Source: Spongisporangium articulatum (GTDB taxonomy: Bacteria > Actinomycetota > Actinomycetes > Actinomycetales > Kineosporiaceae). Taken from it: a stretch of 64,000 nucleotides of DNA. The position numbers and the translations under genes are program-made. The notes under the pieces are model-generated. The model saw only the letters and a list, made by a program, of their open reading frames with translations. It had not been told where the DNA came from and did not search any database. The stretch spans positions 248,001-312,000 of the forward strand of contig NZ_JBITLV010000002.1 in the NCBI RefSeq assembly GCF_044465595.1. The letters run 5' to 3'. Below, in pieces: positions 1 to 6,947 of the stretch (the stretch's first letter is position 1; every line of letters starts with the position of its first letter).

Positions 1-371
1 AGCGCGGCGAGCTCGTACTGGACCACCCGCGCGACTCGGTGGTACTGGGCGTGCCAGGCGGCGAAGTCACGGATCACCTCGCGCAGGCCGTCGATCGGGT
101 CGGTGCTGCTGGCCAGGGTCTCCTCGACCAGCCGCAGCGCGGCCTCGTGGCCGAGCCGGCTGATCTGGGCCAGCAGGGCGCCCTTGGACGGGAAGTGCAC
201 GTACAGGGCGGCGGGGGACAGGCCGGCCCGGGTCGCGATGTCCCGGGTGGTGGTGGCGTGGAACCCGTGGTCGGCGAAGGCGTCGACGGCGGCCTCGAGC
301 ATCCGCCGGGACGACTCGGGCAGCTCGGACACCCACGGCAGGTTGTGGCCGTCCAGGTGCTCCACAGTCAT
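1..371 (-). CDS. TetR/AcrR family regulator (3' end beyond window)
   Basis: Reading leftward from an ATG at 371, the frame stays open to base 1, so the C-terminus is missing. The first residues are MTVEHLDGHNLPWVSELPES, followed by a TetR-type helix-turn-helix at about residues 22-68: an A-x-x-x-F-A-D-H-G-F helix, then TTTRDIATRAGLSPAALYVH and FPSKGALL. It is divergent from the acyl-CoA dehydrogenase at 543, and a TetR-like palindrome lies between them at 499-514. By analogy with KstR2- and FadR-like regulators it probably represses the acyl-CoA dehydrogenase/SDR pair in response to an acyl-CoA; the ligand is unknown. The family is clear, the function inferred. Confidence 0.85.
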   Translation of the reverse strand, partial: MTVEHLDGHNLPWVSELPESSRRMLEAAVDAFADHGFHATTTRDIATRAGLSPAALYVHFPSKGALLAQISRLGHEAALRLVEETLASSTDPIDGLREVIRDFAAWHAQYHRVARVVQYELAA

Positions 372-498
372 CGCCTCACCTCACCGGCCGCGTCGGGGAC
401 GGCCTTGTGCGCAACCCGTAGCCAGGAGCCTACGGGCAGGGTCGACCGATGACTTGACACACCCGTCCTCGGGCGGAACCCTGGACGAAGAATCCTGG

Positions 499-514
499 TA
501 AGCAAGCGCTTAGT
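499..514. promoter_or_regulatory. TetR-type operator upstream of acyl-CoA dehydrogenase
   Basis: TAAGCAAGCGCTTAGT is an imperfect palindrome centred on AAGCGCTT, 28 bp before the dehydrogenase ATG and 128 bp from the TetR start. It fits the KstR2-like pattern AnCAAGnnCTTGnT with one mismatch (CTTA for CTTG). Binding by the adjacent TetR protein is inferred. Confidence 0.5.
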
Positions 515-542
515 CAAGTCGGATCGGCCGGTTGGGGAGATC

Positions 543-1688
543 ATGGAACGACACGTGTACAACGAGGACCACGAGGCGCTGCGGCTGGTCGCCCGGGAGT
601 TCGTCGACCGGCACGTGCGTCCCAACGAGGAGCAGTTCATCGCCGACAAGGCGATCCCTCGCGAGGTCTGGCTCGAGGCCGGCAAGCAGGGCCTGCTCGG
701 CCTGCAGGTGCCCGAGGAGTTCGGCGGCGCGGGCGTCGACGACTGGCGCTTCTCCGCCGTCGTCACCGAGGAGCTGGCCGGGTTCTCCGTGGCGCTGGGC
801 TCCTGCTGGGGCATCAACTCCGACATCAACGCGCCCTACCTGGTGGGCCTCACCAACGACGAGCAGAAGGCCCGCTGGCTGCCGAAGTACGCCACCGGTG
901 AGCTGTGGACGGCGATCGGGATGACCGAGCCGGGCGGCGGCTCCGACCTGGCGGCGCTGAAGACCACCGCGGTGCGCGACGGCGACGACTGGATCCTCAA
1001 CGGGTCGAAGACCTTCATCACCAACGGCTACAGCGCCGACCTGGTGATCGTCGCGGCCCGCACCGACCCGAGCAAGGGCGCCAAGGGCATCTCGCTGTTC
1101 GGCGTCGAGGCGGGCATGGCGGGCTTCTCCCGCGGCCGCAAGCTCGACAAGGTCGGCCAGCCCGAGAGCGACACCGCCGAGCTGTTCTTCGAGAACGTGC
1201 GCGTCCCGAACGCGAACCTGATCGGCACCGAGAACCTCGGCTTCATCCACATGATGAAGCACCTGGCCCAGGAGCGGATCGGCTCGGCCGTCTGCAACAT
1301 CGCGCTCGCGACGTCGATCCTCAAGGAGACGATCGAGTACACGAAGGAGCGCAAGGCCTTCGGCGCCCCGATCGGCACCTTCCAGCACAACAAGTTCAAG
1401 CTCGCCGAGCTGACCGCCAAGGTCGAGGTCACCCAGGCCTTCGTCGACCAGGCCATCACCGCGCACGCCGAGCACAAGCTCAGCGCCGTGGACGCGGCCA
1501 AGGCGAAGCTGATCACCGCCTCGATCCAGGGCGAGGTGCTGGACGCCTGCGTGCAGCTCTTCGGTGGCTACGGCTACATGAACGAGTACCGTGTGGCCCG
1601 CGCCTGGAAGGACGCCCGGGTCACCCGCATCTGGGCCGGTTCCGAGGAGATCATGAAGGAGCTCATCGGCCGCGACCTGGGCCTGTAG
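543..1688 (+). CDS. Acyl-CoA dehydrogenase, long-chain (LCAD)-like
   Basis: FAD-dependent alpha,beta-dehydrogenation of an acyl-CoA in the cytoplasm. The 381 residues have full family length. Visible landmarks are GMTEPGGGSD (126-135, FAD/substrate loop), the RKAFG motif (270-274), QLFGGYGYMNEYRVAR (338-353) and a C-terminal EEIMKELIGRDLGL. The catalytic Glu of short- and medium-chain enzymes (YEGT) is absent: the equivalent is W364-A-G-S. In LCAD and isovaleryl-CoA dehydrogenase the base sits earlier, and here AQERI supplies E244, matching LCAD's QERL. ATG 543 follows GGGGAGA by two bases. It probably forms an operon with the SDR at 1727 under the divergent TetR regulator. The substrate cannot be read from the sequence. 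Confidence 0.93.
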   Translation: MERHVYNEDHEALRLVAREFVDRHVRPNEEQFIADKAIPREVWLEAGKQGLLGLQVPEEFGGAGVDDWRFSAVVTEELAGFSVALGSCWGINSDINAPYLVGLTNDEQKARWLPKYATGELWTAIGMTEPGGGSDLAALKTTAVRDGDDWILNGSKTFITNGYSADLVIVAARTDPSKGAKGISLFGVEAGMAGFSRGRKLDKVGQPESDTAELFFENVRVPNANLIGTENLGFIHMMKHLAQERIGSAVCNIALATSILKETIEYTKERKAFGAPIGTFQHNKFKLAELTAKVEVTQAFVDQAITAHAEHKLSAVDAAKAKLITASIQGEVLDACVQLFGGYGYMNEYRVARAWKDARVTRIWAGSEEIMKELIGRDLGL

Positions 1689-1726
1689 CTCTTCGCACGA
1701 CTCCTCGCACGGACGACGGGAGCTCG

Positions 1727-2533
1727 ATGACGAGCGAAGTGGTCGACGAGGGCGTGGTCGCCCACGGGCAGCCCGGCCGGCGGTTCGAGGGCCGGGTCGC
1801 CCTGGTGACCGGCGCCAGCCGGGGCATCGGGCTGGCCATCGCCCAGCGGTTGGTCGCCGAAGGGGCCCGGGTGTGCGTCACCGCGCGCAAACCCGACCCG
1901 CTGGCCGCCGCCGTGGAGCTGCTGGGCGGCCCCGAGGTGGCTGTGGCCGCCGCCGGGCGGGCCGACGACCCGGAACACCGGGCGGCCGCCGTGGCGGCGA
2001 CCGTCGCGGCCTTCGGGCGGGTCGACGTCCTGGTCAACAACACCGGCATCAACCCGGTCTACGGGCCGCTCAGCCACGTCGACCCGAGCGCCGCGGCCAA
2101 GGTGTTCGACGTCAACGTGCTGTCGGCGCTGGCCTGGACCGACGAGATGCGCGCCGCCGGGATGGGGTCCGCCCCCGGGGCGGCGATCGTGAACGTGGCC
2201 TCGATGGCCGGGCTCGGCCCGGCGGTCGGCATCGGCGTGTACGGGGCCAGCAAGGCGGCGCTGCTGCACGTGACCGCGCAGCTGGCGCTCGAGCTGGCCC
2301 CGGCGATCCGGGTGAACGCCGTGGCCCCGGCCGTCGTCAAGACCCGGTTCGCGACCGCGCTCTACGAGGGGCGCGAGGAGGCCGTGACGGCCACGTATCC
2401 GTTGGGCCGGCTCGGCCGCCCCGAGGACGTCGCCGCCGCGGTCGCCTTCCTGGCCAGCGACGAGGCCGCCTGGATCACCGGGCAGACCCTCACCCTGGAC
2501 GGCGGGGTCGGGCTCGCCGGGGGGATCGGGTAG
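1727..2533 (+). CDS. Short-chain dehydrogenase/reductase (SDR)
   Basis: A 268-residue NAD(P)-dependent classical SDR with a Rossmann fold. The cofactor motif TGASRGIG is near residue 27, NNTG replaces the usual NNAG, the catalytic Ser lies in NVASM, and YGASK supplies Tyr and Lys. The C-terminus LASDEAAWITGQTLTLDGG is typical of 3-ketoacyl reductase-like members. ATG 1727 follows GGGAG with four bases spacing. It starts 38 bp after the acyl-CoA dehydrogenase on the same strand, so the two are probably co-transcribed and act on the same acyl substrate. R7-type FabG-like hydroxyacyl-CoA dehydrogenase activity is plausible but not demonstrable. Confidence 0.9.
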   Translation: MTSEVVDEGVVAHGQPGRRFEGRVALVTGASRGIGLAIAQRLVAEGARVCVTARKPDPLAAAVELLGGPEVAVAAAGRADDPEHRAAAVAATVAAFGRVDVLVNNTGINPVYGPLSHVDPSAAAKVFDVNVLSALAWTDEMRAAGMGSAPGAAIVNVASMAGLGPAVGIGVYGASKAALLHVTAQLALELAPAIRVNAVAPAVVKTRFATALYEGREEAVTATYPLGRLGRPEDVAAAVAFLASDEAAWITGQTLTLDGGVGLAGGIG

Positions 2534-2580
2534 GCGTCGGCTCAGTCCCGCCCGGCCGCCGACGGGGTACGTTGCTGACC

Positions 2581-3057
2581 GTGGGTCGGGTTCAGTTCTT
2601 CGACGGCTCGGGCGACGAACCGTCCCCGCCGCCGGGCAGTTTCCGGGTCGGGGCCAGTGCCCTGGTGCTGGACGACGCGGGCCGGGTGCTGCTGCAGCAG
2701 CGCCGGGACAACGGGCTCTGGGCGCTTCCGGGGGGTGCCGTCGACCCGGGGGAGAGCGTCGGGGCGGCGGCCGCGCGGGAGGCGTGCGAGGAGACCGGCT
2801 ACGACGTCGAACCGCTCTACGTGGTGGGCGTGTACTCCGACCCGCGGCACGTGTTCGTCTACCCGGGGGGCGAGGCCCGTCAGGAGTTCGTGGTCTGCGT
2901 GGCCTGCCGCCTGGTGGGGGGCGCGCTCGCGGTCTCGGAGGAGTCGCGGGAGGTCGGCTGGTTCACCCCGTCGGAGCTCGAGGCGCTGACCATGCACCCG
3001 CGGGTCCGGGCCCGGATCGAGGACCACCTGGCCGGCCGACGCGCCCTCCTGGGCTGA
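2581..3057 (+). CDS. Nudix hydrolase
   Basis: A 158-residue protein carrying a full Nudix box (G-x5-E-x7-REACEETGY) at about residues 50-73, including the metal-binding REACEE helix. It should hydrolyse a nucleoside diphosphate linked to another moiety; the flanking strands (GSFRVGASALVLDDAGRVLL) resemble small MutT-like or ADP-ribose-type members, and specificity is open. GTG 2581 is chosen because it immediately precedes the conserved region; a TTG lies three codons upstream. It stands 47 bp downstream of the SDR and is followed by strong palindromes, suggesting the end of a transcription unit. Confidence 0.88.
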   Translation: MGRVQFFDGSGDEPSPPPGSFRVGASALVLDDAGRVLLQQRRDNGLWALPGGAVDPGESVGAAAAREACEETGYDVEPLYVVGVYSDPRHVFVYPGGEARQEFVVCVACRLVGGALAVSEESREVGWFTPSELEALTMHPRVRARIEDHLAGRRALLG

Positions 3058-3064
3058 TCCTTCC

Positions 3065-3154
3065 ACTCGTGATCATGCAGAAACCTCGCGCCGATCATGC
3101 AGAAACCTCGCGTCCCAGGTGTGGGACGCGAGGTTTCTGCATGATCACGAGTGG
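3065..3154. repeat. GATCATG-core palindromic element, two direct copies plus one inverted copy
   Basis: The unit GATCATGCAGAAACCTCGCG occurs at 3071-3090 and 3093-3112 in direct orientation, and inverted at 3127-3146. The second copy plus five extra bases pairs perfectly with the inverted copy (3093-3117 with 3122-3146, 25 bp, four-base loop). The first copy pairs with the same inverted copy over a longer outer stretch including CACTCGT/ACGAGTG, so two hairpins are mutually exclusive. It lies just after the Nudix stop and may act as a terminator; it belongs to the family also seen at 10177/11218 and 22933. Confidence 0.9.
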
Positions 3155-3155
3155 T

Positions 3156-3191
3156 GGGGTGCCGGTGGACCCCTCCGCCCACCGGCACCCC
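3156..3191. terminator. Perfect 13-bp hairpin
   Basis: GGGGTGCCGGTGG (3156-3168) pairs with CCACCGGCACCCC (3179-3191) around a ten-base loop. It directly abuts the preceding palindromic element and has no T-run. It probably contributes to termination after the Nudix gene. The remaining 3192-3359 holds nothing recognisable except, presumably, the promoter of the next gene. Confidence 0.6.
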
Positions 3192-3359
3192 GGTCACGAG
3201 CTGCGAAGCTGCGGATCCGACGCGCGCGCGTCCCGGTGGGCTTCGCGGCCACCGGCGCCTTCGCGTCAGGGGGACCGGTCGACCGGGGCCCGCGGCTGTT
3301 GACCCGCCGTCCGGGTGATTGGCCGGCCGGGCTGCGTCGGGCGGGGCGGATGAGACAGC

Positions 3360-3887
3360 ATGTGGGGCATGCCCCGTCATCGCGTACTCACGCCGCTGCG
3401 CTGGTCGGACATGGACGTCTACGGCCACGTGAACAATGTCCAGTTCCTCCGGATCATGGAGGAGGCCCGCGTGATCGCCTTCAACTCCGGCGGGAACGCG
3501 GCGGCGGCGCTGCCGGCGACGGGCCTGGTCGTGGCCCGCACCGAGATCGAGTACCTGACCCCGCTCGTCTACCGGACGGCGCCGATCGCGGTCGACCTGT
3601 GGGTGACCCGGGTCGGGGCGGCCGACTTCGACATGGCCTACGAGATCCTCGACCGGGACGCGTCGGGGGGCGGCACCGGCGCCGTCTACGCGCGGGCCGA
3701 GACGATGCTCGTCGCGTTCGACCTGACCACCCAGCGTCCCCGCCGGATCGACGAGAAGGACCGGGAGATCCTGGCCGAGTGGGCCGACTCGCCGGTCCGG
3801 TGGAAGCGCCGCCGGGGCGACCGGGGCGCCGCGCGGGTCGCGGGCGGGGCGCGATCGGGGGCGCGATCGGTGGCGCGGCCAGCGTGA
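3360..3887 (+). CDS. Hotdog-fold acyl-CoA thioesterase (4HBT family)
   Basis: A 175-residue hotdog thioesterase. RWSDMDVYGHVNNVQFLRIMEE near the N-terminus is the 4HBT signature, with the catalytic Asp in SDMDVYGHVNN, and TEIEYLTPLVY forms the following strand. It hydrolyses acyl-CoA or a related thioester. The last 30 residues are Arg/Gly/Ala-rich and probably disordered. ATG 3360 is used; ATG 3369 is an equally possible start with GTGGGG just before it. The stop overlaps the next GTG (GTGA at 3884-3887). In mycobacteria the homologue Rv2475c lies near the globin gene glbO, and a GlbO homologue is 1.2 kb downstream here. Confidence 0.88.
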   Translation: MWGMPRHRVLTPLRWSDMDVYGHVNNVQFLRIMEEARVIAFNSGGNAAAALPATGLVVARTEIEYLTPLVYRTAPIAVDLWVTRVGAADFDMAYEILDRDASGGGTGAVYARAETMLVAFDLTTQRPRRIDEKDREILAEWADSPVRWKRRRGDRGAARVAGGARSGARSVARPA

Positions 3888-4540
3888 GCTCGTTGCAGCT
3901 GGCGGACGACGGCGCCTCCGCCGACCTGCGCACGTTCGCCTCGAGGGCCCGGCGGTTGGACGCCGGGGCGGCTCTGCGGCTGGTCGCCGCGGGCGGGGTG
4001 CTGGCCGTCTACGCCTGCGCGTTGCACGGCGGGGGCGGGCCCACCGTCCTCGGCCTGCGCACGCACGCCCTGGCCGAGCGGGCGGACCTCGACGTCACGG
4101 TCCCGGCCGCGGCGGTACTCGACCGGCTCGCGCTCAAGCCCGCGGGCGACGTCCCGGCGGTGCTGTCCGTGCCCGAGACCTCGGCGCCGCAGGCGGCGTG
4201 GGCCGGCGTCCTGCCGCCGCGGTCCGGCTGGTCGTTCGAGGGGCTGGTGTCGCCGGACCTGTTGCGGGCGGCCGCGTCGGCCGGCATCGCCGAGGTGGCC
4301 GCCGGGACGCCGGACGTCGCCGGGGCCTCGGCCGTCGCCCGGTTGCGGGCCCTGGTGTGGGGTCGGGCGCTCGACGGGCTGACGGTGCCGGCCGGGGCGG
4401 CGTTCGCGGCCGACGCCTTCGGGTTCCTGGGTGGCGCCACGTCCGAGGGGGCCGACGCGATCACCCTGCACCGGGCCGGGCCGTGGTGGCGACTGAGCAC
4501 GACCCGCGGGCACATTCTGACCCGGGCGTCCCTGCTCTGA
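3884..4540 (+). CDS. Conserved actinobacterial protein of unknown function
   Basis: A 218-residue protein whose GTG start overlaps the thioesterase stop by four bases, implying translational coupling. I do not recognise a catalytic domain. It opens with VSSLQLADDGASADLRTFAS, contains hydrophobic segments such as AALRLVAAGGVLAVYACAL, and ends RLSTTRGHILTRASLL. No signal peptide or clear transmembrane helix is visible. Coupling to an acyl-CoA thioesterase suggests a shared pathway, but no function can be assigned. Confidence 0.75.
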   Translation: MSSLQLADDGASADLRTFASRARRLDAGAALRLVAAGGVLAVYACALHGGGGPTVLGLRTHALAERADLDVTVPAAAVLDRLALKPAGDVPAVLSVPETSAPQAAWAGVLPPRSGWSFEGLVSPDLLRAAASAGIAEVAAGTPDVAGASAVARLRALVWGRALDGLTVPAGAAFAADAFGFLGGATSEGADAITLHRAGPWWRLSTTRGHILTRASLL

Positions 4541-4546
4541 CGGAAT

Positions 4547-4588
4547 CGTGTGGGATCGGCAGCGTCATCAGGTGCGGATCCCCACACG
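4547..4588. terminator. Hairpin between convergent genes
   Basis: CGTGTGGGATC (4547-4557) pairs with GATCCCCACACG (4577-4588) with one bulged base and a 19-base loop. It sits between the stop of the plus-strand gene at 4540 and that of the minus-strand gene at 4618, as expected for a bidirectional terminator. Confidence 0.5.
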
Positions 4589-4617
4589 GTCCGCTCAGTG
4601 TGCCTCTCGACAGGCCA

Positions 4618-5065
4618 CTAGGCCGTCCCCACCAACGCGTGCGGCACGTCGCAGGTGGCCGCGTCGACCGGGTCGGCGACCAGGTAGACGTAGTAGACGG
4701 AGGTTCCGGCGGGCAGATGGTGCCACTGGGCGACGGGGCCCACGGCTAGTTGCAGCGTGTGCTCGCCAGCCACGGACTTGGTCAAGCAGAGCGGGACCTG
4801 CGCGGTCGTCGGACGCTCGGTGCCCCAGTCCTCCTGCCGTGCCGCACGCCGATAGGCGGCCACCACGAACTCGATCGGGTGCTCGCTGCGGTAGTCGACC
4901 TGGGCCGTGGTCAGGCCCGGCCGGTAGTAGCGCCGGCACTTCACACCGGATTCTCCGGTGCAGATCGACTCGGCGCTGGGGGGCGACGAGCAGGCCGATC
5001 ACCAGGAACAGGGCGGCGAAGGACCCCGTGACGTACGCGACCACCCGCCCCCGGCTGTACGGCAC
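4618..5065 (-). pseudogene. Exported/membrane-anchored protein interrupted at a G6 run
   Basis: From GTG 5065 the minus strand encodes VPYSRGRVVAYVTGSFAALF and then LVIGLLVAP, an N-terminal membrane segment or signal anchor. At a run of six G (plus strand 4978-4983) the reading frame is lost; dropping one base joins it to a 108-codon frame ending at 4618 that continues SAESICTGESGVKCRRYYRP and ends in ATCDVPHALVGTA. The joined product of about 148 residues has one anchor and several Cys (CTGES, KCRRYY, LCLTKS, TCDVP), fitting an extracytoplasmic domain. It may be a true frameshift, a phase-variable tract or a sequencing error. It follows the globin by 29 bp on the same strand. The function is unknown. 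Confidence 0.65.
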
Positions 5066-5094
5066 CGGCTCAGGGTAGCCAGCAGGCGGGCGGG

Positions 5095-5484
5095 TCAGTC
5101 GGGGGTGTTCGTCATGCTCCAGGCGGCGCGTTCCAGGTAGTCCCACAGCACCGACTCGTAGGCCGGGGCCAGGTTCAGCGACTGGACGGCGACCCGCATG
5201 TGCTTCAGCCAGCGGTCCCGGGCGTCGGCGTTCACCACGAACGGAGCGTGCCGCATCCGCAGCCGGGGATGCCCGCGCTGGTCGCTGTACGTCGTCGGGC
5301 CGCCCCAGTACTGCTCGAGGAACAGGGTGAGCCGCTCGATGGCCGGGCCGAGGTCCTCCTCGGGGTACATCGGCCGCAGCACCTCGTCCTGCGCCACGCC
5401 CTCGTAGAACTTCTCGACCAGGGCGTGGAACGCCTCGTGGCCGCCGAAGGCCTCGAAGAACGTGACCTGCTGCTCCTCACTCAC
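5095..5484 (-). CDS. glbO: Truncated haemoglobin, group II (trHbO)
   Basis: A 129-residue 2-on-2 globin very similar in pattern to Mycobacterium GlbO: FLEQYWGGPTTYSDQRGHPR then LRMRHAPF. Haem-site residues are visible: proximal His79 (RMRHAPF), Tyr27 at B10, Tyr40 at CD1 and Trp92 at G8 (DRWLKH). It binds oxygen tightly and may act in oxygen or NO chemistry at the membrane. ATG 5484 is 37 bp from the divergent DUF4442 gene, so the two share a short promoter region. Downstream on the same strand lies the frameshifted exported protein. The group and identity are secure. Confidence 0.95.
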   Translation of the reverse strand: MSEEQQVTFFEAFGGHEAFHALVEKFYEGVAQDEVLRPMYPEEDLGPAIERLTLFLEQYWGGPTTYSDQRGHPRLRMRHAPFVVNADARDRWLKHMRVAVQSLNLAPAYESVLWDYLERAAWSMTNTPD

Positions 5485-5521
5485 GTCGTCATCCTCTCAG
5501 GCGCCGGACTACGGTTTGCGG

Positions 5522-5980
5522 GTGGTCGACGTCCTCCCGCTGTACCGGCGGCTGTCCTGGCTGCCCGGTGGGCGGCGGCTGTTCTCGTGGGGCTACGCGC
5601 GCGCCGCGCCGTACTTCCGGACGATCAGCCCGTACGTGGCCCGGCTGGAGCCGCACCGCGCCGACGTGGTGATGGCCGACCGGAAGGCCGTGCACAACCA
5701 CATCGGCACGGTGCACGCGATCGCGCTGTGCAACGGGCTCGAGGCGGCCATGGGGGCGCTGGCCGAGGCCACCGTGCCGACGGGGATGCGCTGGCTGCCC
5801 AAGGGGATGACGGTCGAGTACCTCGCGCCGGCCCGCGGCCCGGTCACCTGCATCGCCCGGACGACGGGCGCCGACTGGGCGGGCGCCCCCGACGTCCCGG
5901 TGGCGGTCGAGGCGGTGCTGGACGACGGCACGGTCGCCGTGCGCGGGACGATCCGGCTCTGGGTCACGCCGCGGCGCTAA
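5522..5980 (+). CDS. DUF4442 hotdog-fold protein (putative thioesterase)
   Basis: About 152 residues. The recognisable core is the DUF4442 hotdog fold, seen in the HNHIGTVHAIALCNGLEAAM helix and in MRWLPKGMTVEYLAPA. Members are distant relatives of PaaI-type thioesterases and their substrates are mostly unknown. GTG 5522 is preferred (VVDVLPLYRRLSWLP) because the upstream extension is low-complexity and would overlap the divergent globin start; TTG 5516 is an alternative. Its stop overlaps the convergent MscS gene by four bases, leaving no room for a terminator between them. Confidence 0.82.
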   Translation: MVDVLPLYRRLSWLPGGRRLFSWGYARAAPYFRTISPYVARLEPHRADVVMADRKAVHNHIGTVHAIALCNGLEAAMGALAEATVPTGMRWLPKGMTVEYLAPARGPVTCIARTTGADWAGAPDVPVAVEAVLDDGTVAVRGTIRLWVTPRR

Positions 5981-6894
5981 CCCTGGTCGATGCCCTCGGC
6001 CTCGAGGCGCGTCGTGATCCGCCGGCGCAGCTCGCGCGCCACCGGCCACTGCTTCAACGGCCTGGTCTTCACGACCACCCGGATGGTCAGGCCGTCCTTG
6101 GTCATCGTCTCGACGCCCCAGACCTCCGGATCGCCCAGCAGGGCGTTGGTGAAAGCCGGGTCCTGGCGCATCTTCTCGCCCTCCTGGCGGAGGAGTTCCT
6201 CGACGTGCGAGACGTCCACCCCGTGGGCGACGCCGACGTCGACGACCGCGCGGGCCCAGCCCTGGGACTTGTTGCCGACGCGCAGGATCTCGCCGTTGCG
6301 CACGATCCACATCGTGCCGTCGACCGCGCGGATCCGGGTGACCCGCAGGCCGACGGCCTCGACGGTCCCGTCGACGTCGTTGCCGACATCGATCACGTCA
6401 CCGACCCCGTACTGGTCCTCGACGATCATGAAGAGTCCGGCGAGTACGTCCTTGACCAGCGACTGCGCCCCGAAGCCCAGCGCGACGCCGACGACGCTGA
6501 CGCTGGCCAGCAGGGGAGCCACCGACCAGAAGATCTGCAGGATCATCAGGGCCGCGAGGCCGAACACGAGGGCGGAGGTGACCGACTGCAGCACCGAGGC
6601 CAGCGTGCGGGCGCGCAGGATTCGCCGGTTGATCAGTTCGGCGGTGGTGGCCGGGTCGCCGTTGGTGATCCGGTTGACCGTGCGGTTGATCAGCTTGTGC
6701 AGCCAGCGGCGCACCAGGATCGCGATGGCCAGGATGACGACGACCTGGATGATCGGGCCGAGGATCACGTCGGCGGCCTGGGCCCAGTTCGCATTGTTGG
6801 TGACCTTGTGCACGAATCCGCACAGACTGGCCTCGTCCTTGTCGCACGAGTTGGCGGACAGCAGGGCGGACACCGACGACACAGGGTGGAGCAC
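5977..6894 (-). CDS. MscS-family mechanosensitive ion channel
   Basis: A 305-residue small-conductance mechanosensitive channel. Transmembrane segments are visible at about residues 42-62 (ADVILGPIIQVVVILAIAIL), 105-130 and 130-150. The pore helix SVVGVALGFGAQSLVKDVLA is the conserved MscS TM3, followed by the beta domain (GDVIDVGNDVDGTVEAVGLR) and a C-terminal alpha/beta domain. It releases solutes on hypo-osmotic shock. The N-terminus carries two Cys (CDKDEASLC) that may face the outside. ATG 6894 is used. The neighbouring globin and thioesterase genes form a syntenic group, but no functional link is apparent. Confidence 0.93.
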   Translation of the reverse strand: MLHPVSSVSALLSANSCDKDEASLCGFVHKVTNNANWAQAADVILGPIIQVVVILAIAILVRRWLHKLINRTVNRITNGDPATTAELINRRILRARTLASVLQSVTSALVFGLAALMILQIFWSVAPLLASVSVVGVALGFGAQSLVKDVLAGLFMIVEDQYGVGDVIDVGNDVDGTVEAVGLRVTRIRAVDGTMWIVRNGEILRVGNKSQGWARAVVDVGVAHGVDVSHVEELLRQEGEKMRQDPAFTNALLGDPEVWGVETMTKDGLTIRVVVKTRPLKQWPVARELRRRITTRLEAEGIDQG

Positions 6895-6947
6895 GACGAA
6901 CCTTCCTCACGAGGACTGCGGTCGCGCTCCACCCTCTCACCGTCGGC

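Noticed and set aside
39..501. Plus-strand frames opposite the TetR gene at the window edge
   Set aside because: The minus-strand frame has an unmistakable TetR helix-turn-helix; the plus-strand frames do not.
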